This document shows, in pieces, positions 11,090 through 22,068 of a stretch of DNA of 64,000 nt. Below the pieces are notes generated by a model. That model saw only the letters and a program-made list of their open reading frames with translations, was not told where the DNA came from and ran no database searches. The position numbers were made by a program, and so were the translations under genes. Origin of the DNA: Drosophila persimilis (lineage: Eukaryota > Arthropoda > Insecta > Diptera > Drosophilidae). Each line of letters opens with the position of its first letter. Position 1 is the first letter of the stretch. The DNA is taken from positions 62,001-126,000 of the forward strand of contig NW_020825335.1 of assembly GCF_003286085.1 (NCBI RefSeq). Reading direction: 5' to 3'.

Positions 11090-14000
11090 TTCGGCCCTCC
11101 TGCTCATCTTCATCTGTCCCAGATGATAATATATCCTCGTTCTCTGAGAAAAAACGCCATAGCTTCATATTGTCACTGCTCGTTGCGGTGATGTTTGGCC
11201 CCTCGACTTGAGCAACCTTTCTGACGTCGTAGCGACCGTTCCGCTTTACCTTGGTGACTTCATATGGGCCTAGATACTCGCTGGCCAACTTGCGTCCTGC
11301 GACGAACTGCGTCCTCTTGATCGCGACCATGTCTCCTAGTCTGTAGCCGTGCTCAGGTCGTCGTTTTTTATCATAATTGCGCTTGTACACCTCTTGCGCC
11401 TTCTCAATGTTTTGTTTCGCTTGGTCACGCAGTTCTTGGCGCTCGTTGTTAAACTGCGTAACCAACTCCTCGTTGAGAACCTCCAATAGTCGACTTTCAG
11501 CTTGTCTGTGCATCTTTGTCCCAAACATGACCTCGAATGGCGACGACTTCAACGTAGAATGCACATGCGAATTAATCGCCATCTGAACCTTTGGCACATG
11601 CTTGTACCACTTCGTTGACTCCTGAGCTGAGAGCTTTGCGATGATACCCAAAATTGAACGGTTCACCCGCTCAATCTGACCGTTGCCTCTCGCCACACCT
11701 GTCGTTGTACACACATGTTCGACTTTGTTCTCGTTGAGAAACTCGCTGAATGCGTTGGATGTAAACGCTGCTCCTCTGTCGCTGACTATGCGCTTGGGAA
11801 AACCAAACACAAATGACCAATCTCTCAGCCTCTTCACAACTTCTTCGTGACCTGTTGACTTAGTTGGGAACAGCCACACAAACTTGGAGAATGCAACTAC
11901 CACAGCAAAAATGTACTTGTATTGCTTGGCTGTCGCATCCATTGGTCCCAAATGATCAACGTGCAGCGTGTATAGTGGTGTGTCACCCTTGTCAATGCAA
12001 TGAAGATAGCCTTCTTGTTTGCCCAACTTTTTGCTGAAAATTATACAACTGATACAATTAGTAATCAACTTATTTACTTTCCGTTCAAGGTGCGGAATCC
12101 AGTATTGCTGCTGAACTGAGTGCATTGTCTTCGCTGTGGAGAAATGACCAACTTCATGCGATCCTTGAATGATTTCCCTTTCCATCAGCCTTGGAACCAC
12201 CAATACGTCATTGCCATTTACAGATTTGAAGAGAAGACCTCCTTTTAGCTTGTAGTCTTGATATGGGTGCTGCTTCAGGATCTCAACTGTGGCTTTGATG
12301 AAATCGTCATCCTGCTGTGCTTTCTTTATCCGAGCTGTTAGCTCCGTCGTCACGAACATGCATGTCTGCGGAAAACGACTGAGACAGTCCACGTGTCTCA
12401 TTCTGTCCCCTGGGCGGTGTACTACTTTGAATGTAAAGTCCTCCATATACAGAATCCACTGGGAAACTTCTCTGGGTATATCTGCTTTCGTTGTTGTCTG
12501 CTTAAACGCCGCACAGTCAGTGGCAAGATCAAATTTGATCCCCAACAGGTAGTGACGAAACTTCTTGAGTGCGAGGTACGCAGCTTTGACCTCCAAATAG
12601 TAAATCGGGTGGAAATTGCCATCAAACTGCTGCAACAAAACTGCTCCGAAACCTTCTTTGGATGCATCCGTGTGGAGTTCCGTTGGCGCTTCTCGTGAGT
12701 ATAAATGTAATACAGGTGCGATTACAAGCAGATTCTTTAAGGTTTGTAGCGACTGTTGCTCTGCTTCGCCAATGTTGAAAACTGCTTCCTTCCTGAGTAG
12801 ATTCGTGAGCGGCCGGGCAACTTGTGCATAGCCAGGGATGAACTTTCTGAAAAAGCCTGTGAGTCCCAGAAATGCTTGAACTGCTTTAATGTCTTTGGGC
12901 GTAGCAAACCGACTGACAGCTGCTGTCTTCTCTTTGCCGGGCCAGATTCTCCCGTCCTCAATGATATGGCCCAGAAAGCTAATGCGTGGCTGCATGAAGC
13001 TACATTTCTTCCACTTGATCTTTAGGCCAAACTTCGCAGCTGTCTCCAGAACCAACTTCGTCTTCCTCATGCACACCTCGGGCGACGCGGCGTAAACAAT
13101 TATGTCGTCCATATAAAGCTGCATAATGTCAGAGTTGATTAATTCTTGAAAAATATAGCTTACGAACCGAATAAACGCAGCTGGCGAGTTCTTGAATCCG
13201 AAAGGCGCTTTATTAAACTCGAATAATCCCTCCTTTGTGACGAAGGCCGTATACGACTTGCTTTGCTCTTCCATAGGCACATGGAAAAATCCGTTTTCAA
13301 GGTCCATTATGGTAAACCACTTAGCCGACTGCAGCTTTTCCAAGGCTTCCTCCATGATCGGGACTGGGAAGCAGTCCAGCAATACCATGCTGTTTAACTT
13401 CCTGTAGTCTACGCAAACTCTAAGTGTACCATCTTTTTTCTTCACGACGACAACTCTGCTCGCTACATTTGAAGACGACTTGCGTACGATTCCTTGCTCG
13501 ATCCATTCTTCGACTTGCTTCTTTACGGCACTGGCTTCGTCTGTCGATAAACGACTCGGTGAGTGATGAAACGGCTTGATTACTCCGTCGGGAACTATCT
13601 TTAGTTGAATTGGAGACTGCTTTGCAACTTCTGTGGGCATTTGGTAACTGTTTCTTATCATCTGTTCAACGTCTTTTCGATATTGCGGTGGAGCTACAAA
13701 GGATGAATCTTCAGTTACATTATATATAAGAGCATGCTTATCTGTTGGCACAGGATCTGCGTCATGCTTCAAGAACGTGTATCCTTGCATATCAGCGACG
13801 AAAGGGAAATTTTTAATGAAATCATGCCCCAAAAGTGCGTCGAAATCAATCTGGCTACTGGGGACTACTAAAAACTTCTGTGTGGTCTGCAAGTTATCCA
13901 CGGTAACTTCTGCATTAAAGTATCCAACAGGCTTTGTTGATATCTGACGCAGACCGCGCAACATAGTTGTGCACTTCAAAAGTTTAACGTTTTTCATGGT

Positions 14001-14487
14001 CTTCAACATACTCTCTTTGATTATGGTTACATCTGACCCTGTATCCACAAGACAGTTAACTACAATGCCGTTTATTTGAATTTCTTTCATGCGACTGCGA
14101 TCCAAAATGACGCGAACTTTATCAACTTTATCAGCTTCATAAGGACAGTTACGCGAAATGTGACCATTCTGATTGCAGTTAAAACACTTCGTTTCGGCTT
14201 TGCAGTCTTTGCGTTTGTGTTCTCCTGATCCACAGTTATAGCAATATTCTTTTTTACCGCTTTGCCCACTTTGCTGCTTGAAACTCGTCTTATGCTGTTC
14301 GTTATTGCCCTTCTTCTCCAATATGTTCAAACGATCATAGATATCGAACTCTTCTTTCAAGGCCCTGAAGGTCTTACAGCGATACATGGCATACTTATAC
14401 TCTTTTCTTATGTCCAGACCGTTCACAATATGGCTTATAACAGCAGCGTCTTCAACATGTCCGACTGCTGCTACTCGTGCATCGACT
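11085..14487 (-). CDS. Gag C-terminus and Pol of the young gypsy element
   Basis: Uninterrupted frame; the first Met is at 14426 (1113 codons) but the frame is open from 14487. Two zinc knuckles (residues 62-75 and 81-94 from that Met), protease DTG at 128-130 (NCLVDTGSDVTII), RT with FTIMDLENGFFHVPM and catalytic LYMDDIIVYA, RNase H with LHTDASKEGFGAVLL, integrase HHCC finger (ending NCISC), DHLGP, VSDRGAAFTS and a GNGQIERVNR glutamate, then a GPYEV-type C-terminal module. All catalytic residues I can check are present. It would copy and integrate the element; only the gag break upstream looks disabling. Confidence 0.85.
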
Positions 14488-15052
14488 CACTACTCTTCCT
14501 CTTTCTTTCTTGCAGCAGCTTATGAATGTCTGCACTGTTATAGCTACATGTGAATTCATCCAATAATACGTTCTTGAGTTCCTCATAGGTGCACACGCAT
14601 TCTGCTTCAAGGAAAAGCTTAGCTGCACCGGTCATTTTTCCTCTGGCCTGCACATACTTTTGCTTTTCAGTAAGCTCATATGCGTCGGCATTTTTTTCGA
14701 AAATCTCAAACCATTTTTCTATGGGAACCGATTTTCCATCACAATCGCTCACAACTTTTGTAAAATTATCTGGAGCGATCTTCATTTCTCGTTGCTCATC
14801 GCAAAGCACTTTCAAACTTAGCAACTTTATCATTTGATCAATCTTGTCCTCAGTATTCTTTTCCGCATTTTCTAAATCTTCCCTCTCGTTTGCAATCGGG
14901 CGCGACGTTCCTGGTACAGCTTCTTCCTTCTCTCTCTCTCTTTCCAGTGCAACGGCGGCGGTGTTTGCATCATTTTGCGGCTCTTTTCGACTTGTGTCTG
15001 TGTACCCGACGAGTGCTTGTCTTTTCTGTTTATAAGTGTGTATCACACACAA
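14471..15052 (-). pseudogene. Gag of the young gypsy element (frame broken near its middle)
   Basis: 193 codons. A low-complexity start (EREREKEEAVPGTSRP) precedes a retrotransposon-gag helical domain (VPIEKWFEIFEKNADAYEL, then ARGKMTGAAKLFLEAE and LKNVLLDEF). It stops at TAG 14471 after SSESMHE. The continuation VAAVGHVEDAAVISHIVNGL lies one base back in the Pol frame, starting after a TGA about 20 bases upstream. No slippery heptamer is visible in this 20-base overlap, so I favour an indel inside gag over programmed frameshifting. Confidence 0.65.
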
Positions 15053-15358
15053 CGTGTCTGTGCGTGTTTTTTCTGCTTATGTATGTACTGCGCACGGACA
15101 AGGCGACGCTGCGACGCGACAATGAATTTCACAATTTTTCAACCGAATTAAACGACTGATCTTTTATTAAAATCCGTGTCTACTGTTATGCTCACAGAAT
15201 TTTGATTGTTCAACTTAATGTTTATAGCCACCAACAACAACTTTACAACTTCATGTAGCTACAAACAACAACTTTAACAACTTTTCAACAATCCTCTTCT
15301 TGCATCAGCTTCTGCTTTCTTCTGTTTTTCTTTTTCACACACTCTGAGCTCTTTATTC

Positions 15359-15376
15359 GACGCGGACGGGCCCCCA
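15359..15376 (-). other. Primer-binding site, proline-tRNA-like
   Basis: In element orientation the LTR end is followed by TT and then TGGGGGCCCGTCCGCGTC. This matches the classical proline-tRNA site (as in murine leukaemia virus) at 14 of 18 positions by my alignment. That primer class is uncommon among Drosophila gypsy elements I know of. Confidence 0.5.
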
Positions 15377-15378
15377 AA

Positions 15379-15667
15379 TGTAAGATTAATATTAAAGTAT
15401 CGTTTATTAATAATGTTTTGATCGAAAAAGAGTACAAAGTGTTTGATTTAAGATGTGCAATTAATGATTCTGTTCTTCCGACTTTTTGTTCAACTTTCTG
15501 CTTCTACTTCCAACAACCGACTCCCATATCGATAACCCCTTATCGGCTAGGTCTTTTAAACATCGGTTAAGTCTGGTTATATCGGTTAGGTCTTATCGAT
15601 GGTATCTTAAGTTCAAATGTTAATTTAGATGGGATAGTGTTAACTGCTTGATACACTGTCCTTTACA
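15379..15667 (-). repeat. 5' LTR of the young gypsy element
   Basis: 289 bp, same sequence as 10801-11089, followed outward by the TAAA target duplication. It should hold the promoter and RNA start for the minus-strand genes. Confidence 0.93.
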
Positions 15668-15671
15668 TAAA

Positions 15672-16554
15672 TAATTGACATATCTGTAAAACCACGAAGC
15701 ATCCAAATCAACCCTTAAAGCAACCAATGAGAAATACGGGATTACCTTCTCGATTCTTTCAAAAATTATTTGTATACTTTTTAGGACCTTATCCGAGAAG
15801 CAAGTCAGGAAATATTGTCATCTTTGTCGTGTTAGACCATCTGTCAAAATTTCCATTTTTGAAGCCCGTACGAAAATTTACAGCAGATTCCATAAAACGC
15901 TTCCTGGAAGACCTCTTTCACTGTTTCGGGGTCCCCGAAACCATCGTAAGCGATAATGGGGTCCAATTGAAATCTCACACTTTTAACTCCCTGCTTGACA
16001 AATATAATATCTCTCATGTCTATACTGCCTTTTATTCTCCTCAAGCCAATGCTTCGGAGAGAGTAAATAGATCCGTTCTGGCGGCCATCAAAAGTTATGT
16101 TGACCCGGATCAACGTAATTGGGATGAGAAATTAAGCAGCATTTGCTGTGCACTTCTGTCTTTGGTCTTTTCGGGCTTGCTTTTGGACAGCATATGGTAA
16201 ACGATGCCAGTAGCTATAAACTGATGCGTAACCTAGACATGTTAGAAGATCGCGGTGTCCAATTTTCGCGAGAAGATTCCTTCGACATAATTCGCAGCAA
16301 AGCAAAAGGCCCAGCACTTCCGAAATGCCAGATCCTATAACTTACGAACGAGACAAATTTCCTATAGGGATGGACAAGAAGTATATAGACGTAACTTTCA
16401 GCAAAGCAATTTCGCTAAGGGCTTTAGCGCAAAGTTAGCACCAACCTTTATAAAGTCCCGAGTGCGCAGGAAGCTAGGAAACTGCTATTACGAACTTGAA
16501 GATCTTCAAGGCCGCCTTGTAGGCAAATTTCATACCAAGGATATAAAACCTTGA
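15672..16554 (+). pseudogene. Pol part 2 of the old gypsy element: integrase core and C-terminus
   Basis: Continues the frame broken at 10800. An ICKTTKHPNQPLKQP tract is the end of the zinc finger. The core reads FVYFLGPYPRSKSGN, with Tyr where the first catalytic Asp is expected (D-F-LGP style), then ETIVSDNGVQ with the second Asp and NASERVNRSVL with the Glu. A frameshift near 16150 moves to GQHMVNDASSYKL, and a further shift near 16335 leads to the C-terminal module ending KFHTKDIKP before TGA at 16554. It cannot encode a working integrase. Confidence 0.8.
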
Positions 16555-16625
16555 CATGAATTGTTACAAGCGCGGATCCCACTTTGGGTGTCCCACCCCA
16601 AGCGTGATTTAAGTGGGGGGGATCT

Positions 16626-18420
16626 TGTAGTGCGCTTGTTGTAAGAAAAAAAATTGTTTGCATCAACGTCTTAATTTTCCCTAAAATTATGCTACGCGAA
16701 TAGGCTAAGTCTTCTGTTGGGTCCAAGAAAGCTAAGCTTTTAACACGCCATCTACTGGGTGCGCTTCGTCACCGTGGGCTGCCCATATTATTTCGTTTGG
16801 CTGACGTTTTAATCGGCCTCTTCCTCCCACTGTCATTTTGACAAATCGAAAAGAAAAAGGGAAGAACGAGGGGATGAGGCCTTGATTTCCGGGAGAAGCA
16901 GCTCGCTCTCTCCTCGTGGTATCCGAACAGTACGGACGTAATTATCCAGCTCAAAAAAAAAAAAATTTAATAAAAGTTAAAAATCAAATAAAAGTTCTTG
17001 GGAGATCAGCACGATTCGCCGGCCTTTCGAAAGCAAGACCCCATCCACCCAGAAGAGAAACCAATCCCCGATCCACTGTGCAGAGGATGGTGCGAATTTT
17101 CTGACGATCGCCCCAAAGCGGGACACCGTAGAGTTCGGAAGCTCCACCCAACGCCCCAACGCCCTCCACCAACGCGGTCCACCGTAGAGTTGGGAAGCTC
17201 CACCTAAAGCCCCAATGCCATCCACCACAGCGAGCCCTTCAGCAGTTCCCGAGCTTCAGCGCCGACAGAGAGCGGCCCCTCAGCCGTTTCCGAGCTTTAG
17301 CGCCGGCAGCAGCGAGCTCTTGACAAGGAATAACCAGACTCGTCCAAGGAAAAAGAGACCCTGACCCGAATTTTTTTTTGTCACCGTGCTTCGCCCTAAC
17401 CTAAAAGTCAGATCATGACATGTGAAGGTTAAATGTATTAAATAAACCCCAACGGAACGGGCAGAACTCGTATGAACCTCTTGTGGCCCATTGTGCATTT
17501 ACTCCCAAAGAACATATGGGCGCTTGTTAAGCCGTTGACCCCTTTGTGCCCGTGAAACGAAACCAGCTGCTTGGAGCTTTTTCCGTGCGCCCACACCTTG
17601 GTCTATGTATCAAGACCTACCCCAACGAATCTGAATAAACGAATAAATATTGAATAAAGAATAATATATAGAAGTTAAATATGGAATAATTTGATTTATG
17701 AACTATATATGCCCAAAAAAAAAGTCCCTAAACAAAAAGAAAAAGAAAAGAAGATCAAGATAATCTGGTGTTAGCCGTGGTCATGCGTGTCCATGTGTGT
17801 GTGCTCTCTCTCTAAAACTTACAGGTATTCCCCTCGCCGAAATATCTTTTGGACGTGGTCGGAACATGAAAGTACGTAAGTGAACGAACTCCCAGTTATC
17901 GTTTATAAACTTTTAACATAAAGAGACAAAAAAAAAACCATACATGAGCCCGGTCGGCCGTATTCTTTGATTTTTCCCTAAATTATGTTGGAGCTTTTTT
18001 TGTTGCAAAGATGCCTTAAGCCCCCGAAGAGCTCAAGAGCTTTGGAAGCTTTAAGCTTTAGCGCAGATCAGCGGCAGCAGGTGCTTCACACCTATGCGAC
18101 GGTGATTAGTTACCCTTACTTTTGCATTAATACGAAAATAACGAAAATGAAGAAATCTTAAATTACAAAAGTTCCTAGTTAAATATTCATGAAATTATTC
18201 CCAGTACCCTACCATCTGTTTTTGAGATCATATATTTTATTCCTATTATTTAAAATTATTATTCCTGTAGTTTTAATTCACTTATTGCCCTAGCTTATAC
18301 TCAACCCATAACTATATATAATTTTCTTTCTACCCATGTATTTAGCTTTAGGCCCTATCGTTAAAAATAAATATTGTTAATGATTTGGAAATTATTTGTT
18401 AGAAGATTTTTGTTTAGGAG
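16626..18420 (+). repeat. Probable 3' LTR and flank of the old gypsy element, right end undefined
   Basis: Begins TGTAGTGCGC just after a polypurine tract. No coding sequence is convincing. It contains A-rich runs, a 53-bp imperfect tandem duplication and AT-rich DNA from about 17640. Osvaldo and Ulysses have LTRs over 1 kb long, so much of this could be LTR. I could not find a matching 5' LTR end, because that copy lies under or beyond the 17.6-like insertion. Confidence 0.4.
17125..17230. repeat. Imperfect 53-bp tandem duplication
   Basis: CACCGTAGAGTT(C/G)GGAAGCTCCACC recurs at about 53-bp spacing, each time followed by AACGCCCC/AAAGCCCC-type sequence and a CCATCCACCA or CCCTCCACCA end. 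A second, looser duplication (CCGAGCTT(C/T)AGCGCCG) lies at about 17250-17310. Confidence 0.7.
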
Positions 18421-19860
18421 CCATGCAGGGATCGATGAGGGAGAGTGGGGTATGACCCCCGGCGAGAAAAGGGATCATCCATAAGCCATATTTTCTTCGG
18501 AATTAGGATGATCAAGGTTGGGAGGGCCATGGCTGTTGCATCCAACACCAGCACAGCTACCCGTCGGTTCGGATATGCATGGCGGAAGCCCACTTCCCTT
18601 TCCCCTTAATTCCTTTGTCCCTTCTAATTCCCCCAGCCTCCTCATCCTCCTTCCCCAACCCCCTAACACTAGTCATACGGTCATACGCAGGGTATTGCAC
18701 GCGAACAAAAATAATAAGATAAGGCATCGACGCGAGCACGTATAGGAAAGGACCAGTATAGGAACCCCCCCATACTACCGATCATACAGCCGGAGCCAGC
18801 GCGTGCACCAGTCCTGCCGATACACTCCCGACCAGCTCGAGTGGCACCGCCACACACGACAATCGTTGTATGTGATATGCTACAACTCTCACAAGAAGAA
18901 GGCGAAGCCATCCGAGCCATCCGAACAACCCACCGCCGCACGCCCCACGCACGGGTCTTCGTGACTCTCGTCGGGGAAGAAAGGGGAGGGAGTAACGAAC
19001 CCAAAAGGGTTCGCTACAACGCCTCTCCCAACGCCCAATAAAAACCCGGCTACTAAATTGCAACACCTCGCCCAACGTAAATTGATTTACTACACGAACA
19101 CCCCCCCTCCACACATAGCCACCGATTGACACGCGCCGTCGTCATAACGCTGACCAAACACACCAGGTCACGCGGACTTCCACCAATCCAGACCAAGCCA
19201 GGCGCAGGCCAGAACGGCGAAGTGCACCCCGACGCGGAAGTTCGCTTCTGAACCCGCTGACACAGCGCCCATTGGCGTATAAATAGACGCCGACTGAAAA
19301 ACAGAAGGGAACTTACGCGGTAACCGGAATTCACCAGAAGACATCGGCGCCCAATTAAAAATAAGTCATTTAAACCGCTAAGAAATACAATAAAGTGTCA
19401 AATTTGCAAAGTAAAAACACCCGATTGCGTAAGTTCACCCCAATCAGCCGAGGCACCGACGTCGCCCCGCCCCGAGTCCACTCGGTCGTTTCATATAAAC
19501 AACGCAAGCAACGCCCGCCCAAGCCCCGATCCACCTCTCTACGACAGGCCGCCCCCTGACGCCGCCCTTAAGGTTCCATCACATTTCTACAAATTTCTTG
19601 TGGATTGACCCCTGGACGTGACTGAGCTTACCTCAGCCTGAAATAGGTCCATCCCACATACGAGATCTGAAACCCCAACCCGAGGAGCGAGAGACACAGG
19701 GGTAAAGGGAAATGGCTATAATGGGCCGCGCTATGGGGTCACGCAGGACCAGTAACGGTAGAGTGCCACGCAGGACACTGGGGTGCCGCACTGGCACAGT
19801 TAGAGGGAACGATTGTCAATGAAACGCGTGTATATAGGCGGGTGGAAAACGGACCAACGG
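18421..19860. other. Unassigned non-coding region, GC-rich
   Basis: No open frame here has recognisable protein features. A TATAAATA box (19278-19285) and AATAAA (about 19388) lie about 105 bp apart on the plus strand, an arrangement seen in LTR U3-R segments. GGCGCCCAATT at about 19346 recalls a lysine-type primer site but lacks the leading T. A short direct repeat (CACGCAGGAC) occurs near 19740 and 19768. It may be a solo LTR or 5' part of an unrecognised element; nothing firmer can be said. Confidence 0.35.
19278..19285 (+). promoter_or_regulatory. TATA-box-like sequence TATAAATA
   Basis: Perfect TATA-type octamer within ATTGGCGTATAAATAGACGCC, with ATTGG just upstream. No coding sequence follows, so it may be the promoter of a decayed LTR or a chance match. 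Confidence 0.35.
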
Positions 19861-20827
19861 ACACTGTCTGTCCGTCTGTCCGTCCGTCCGTCCGTCCGTC
19901 CGTCCGTCTGTCCGTCACCTTCAGCGCCTAGTGCTCAAAGACTATAAGAGCTAGAGCAACGATGTTTTGGATCCAGACTTCTGTGATATGTCACTGCTAC
20001 AAAAATATTTCAAAACTTCGCTCCGCCCATTTCTGCACCCACAAAAGACGAAAATCTGTGGCATCCACATTTTTAAAGATACGATAGAATCGTAGAGGAT
20101 GTTTATATGTTCTAGAATGTAAAATCTGAACCAGATCGTATAATTATTATAGCCAGAATCAAGAAAACAATTTCATTCTTTCTCGCTCTGTCTCTCTCTA
20201 ACACACAGGTTCTATGGTCGGTTTTGCCAATTGCAAAATATGAGTTCAAGGATCTCAGAACCTATAAGAGCCAGGGCAACCAAATTTGGTATCCACACTC
20301 CTGAGATATCGGACCTTGACCGTTTTGTGTCCAAATTTCGCCACACCCCCTTCCGCCCCCGCAAAGGACGAAAATCTGGGGCATCCACAAATCTCAGAGA
20401 CCATTAAGGCTAGAGTAACCAAATTTGGTACACACACTCCTTTAAGATGTCACTATAAAACTTATATATCAAAATTTCGCCCCACCCCCTTCCGCCCCCA
20501 CAAAGGACGAAAATCTGTTGTATCCACAATATTGCAGAGTCGAGAAAACTAAAAACGCAGAATCATAGATAACGACCATATCTATTAGATTGCTGAATCT
20601 GGATCAGATCGGATAATTTTTATAGCCAAAAGGAACAAATCAATTTGCAGTGGCTACGCAGCGCCCGTTCCGTCACGCTCAGACTGATTTTCTGTCTCTC
20701 TCGCACGCAGTCTTTGTCGTGTCGTTTAATATTGGCGGCGTCTGCCGGAGGATAGCCATACTGACTTAGTATAGGGTATAACTGTAGAGTTGCGTTGTCC
20801 GCAGCAACTCACAACGTTGCCACTCGT
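19861..20827 (+). mobile_element. DINE-1/INE-1-like Helitron relative (copy A), 5' truncated
   Basis: Begins in the (TCCG/TCTG)n tract and lacks the TTATACCCGATACT 5' end of other copies. It continues with GACTATAAGAGCTAGAG, TCTGTGATATGTCACTGCTAC and ATTTCGCCACACCCCCTTCCG-type blocks, and the 3' hairpin GAGTTGC...GCAACTC, ending ACTCGTTT. Non-autonomous; no protein. Confidence 0.85.
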
Positions 20828-21336
20828 TTTATTTGGTATTTTTGATATATTTGGCATTTTTGATCCCACGAGTAGGCGGGAAGGGGTTGGTCACCCGAGG
20901 CATAGCCCGCTTGCCCCGGGAAGCCTAATTTAAACTGGAGGTCGGCAGGTATCCAGAGTCCGCATATTAGTGTCCGGGCACCCCCCCGGCATATAACAGT
21001 GTCACGTTGGATTGGGGTAATTTCACTGAGAGTTTTCTTCTCTCAGCCCGACTACTATTCGACAGCATCCTGGCAGAGTCATGACCGTGCCAGGACCTGT
21101 TTCCAGCCGCCCTCACGGGGAGAGTGTAGTCGCACTTCCACCGGTGTGTATAGTTATGGCGGGTGACGGTTCCCTCTCAACCCTCTGTGTTCTGGGTGGT
21201 GTGGGACCCAGGCCTCACCGGCTATTACTAACCGGATCGGCTGCGCCTCAGTTCCGAGTTCACAGTTGTGCGAGCCGACCCGTCATCCGTTTGTCCCCCT
21301 GTAGCACCCGATGGCTGACGACCAAAAAAAAATCGA

Positions 21337-21372
21337 ATATAACCCAATGCTCATTTTGAGTATCGGGTATAA
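21337..21372 (-). repeat. Solo DINE-1 5' terminus
   Basis: About 36 bp nearly identical, in reverse, to the 5' end of the DINE-1 copies (hairpin arms ATGCTCA/TGAGTAT, then CGGGTATAAT). No other DINE sequence adjoins it. It lies at the start of the LINE C ORF1 region. Confidence 0.65.
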
Positions 21373-22068
21373 TGACAACGACAATGTGCAAAACAGCAAT
21401 GCGTACAATTGAACTGCCATCCATCTTAGCTGAGGTAGCCAGACGAAGAACTCTCTCCAAAAACGACATCAACATAATTGACAATACCTAAATTCCTGAC
21501 TATTCCCCACTCAAGAGAGGACACATTGAGATAGAGGATGAAGACGAAGAAGTAGAGGAAAATGAGGGTAACAAAAGAAGCCAGCAGCAACAGCAACAAC
21601 ATCAAGAGCACACAAGCCAGACAGACCAACAACAACAACAACAAAAGCTACGACCCCCTCCAGCAGGAGCAACGCCAACACCACTCATGCCCCTCCCCCC
21701 ATCCGTACCATAGCTACAGCCATTAATAAAAACTTCCTGCCAAAAATCCACATACCGCCAATAATTGTACCAGCGATACCAGCGATCTTGCTGGTCCTGG
21801 AAAAGCTGCAAAAGGATCCAAGTAGTAAGCAGGGAAGGCCTGAAAATCCAGGCGCAGGATAGGGCTTCCAGAGATGCCATCATGGATATCCAGGGGGATG
21901 CAGACGAGGGCCTGTACACCCACCAAAGCAAAAACGACAGCGTACTCCGCATCGCTATCCGTGGGCTCCAGCACAGCACCCCGCCAAGCTGGATCAGGGG
22001 AAAAATGCTGGAGGCAGGGTTCACGGTGACCTTCAGTAGAATCCTCCCGAGCAAATACGATAAAGAAC

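Larger units (their letters stand above)
10801..15667 (-). mobile_element. Young Ty3/gypsy element with identical LTRs, nested in the old gypsy integrase
   Basis: 4867-bp element. LTRs 10801-11089 and 15379-15667 are 289 bp each and read identically by eye. The target duplication TAAA is at 10797-10800 and 15668-15671. Gag and Pol are on the minus strand. The element splits the zinc-finger region of the older integrase, so it is younger than that element. LTR identity implies a recent insertion, unless gene conversion or assembly collapse explains it. The lineage within Ty3/gypsy is not clear to me. Confidence 0.93.
7179..16625 (+). mobile_element. Old Ty3/gypsy element (Osvaldo/Ulysses-like, tentative), interrupted at 10801-15667
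   Basis: Plus-strand gag, protease, RT, RNase H and integrase remnants run 7207-10800 and resume at 15672-16554. The split is an exact 4-bp TAAA target duplication around a younger element. Many stops and frameshifts show it is the oldest layer here. A polypurine tract AAGTGGGGGGGA (16611-16622) precedes a TGTAGTGCGC terminus at 16626 that should begin the 3' LTR. The left end is lost under the 17.6-like insertion. Lineage is a guess from RT and integrase style (for example SPQANASERVNRSVL). Confidence 0.75.

Noticed and set aside
18681-19334. Overlapping minus-strand ORFs of 93-116 codons
   Set aside because: They lie in GC-rich DNA where stops are rare, have low-complexity translations and no domains.
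19870-19920. Independent TCCG/TCTG microsatellite
   Set aside because: The tract occurs at the same place in every DINE-1 copy; it is part of the element.
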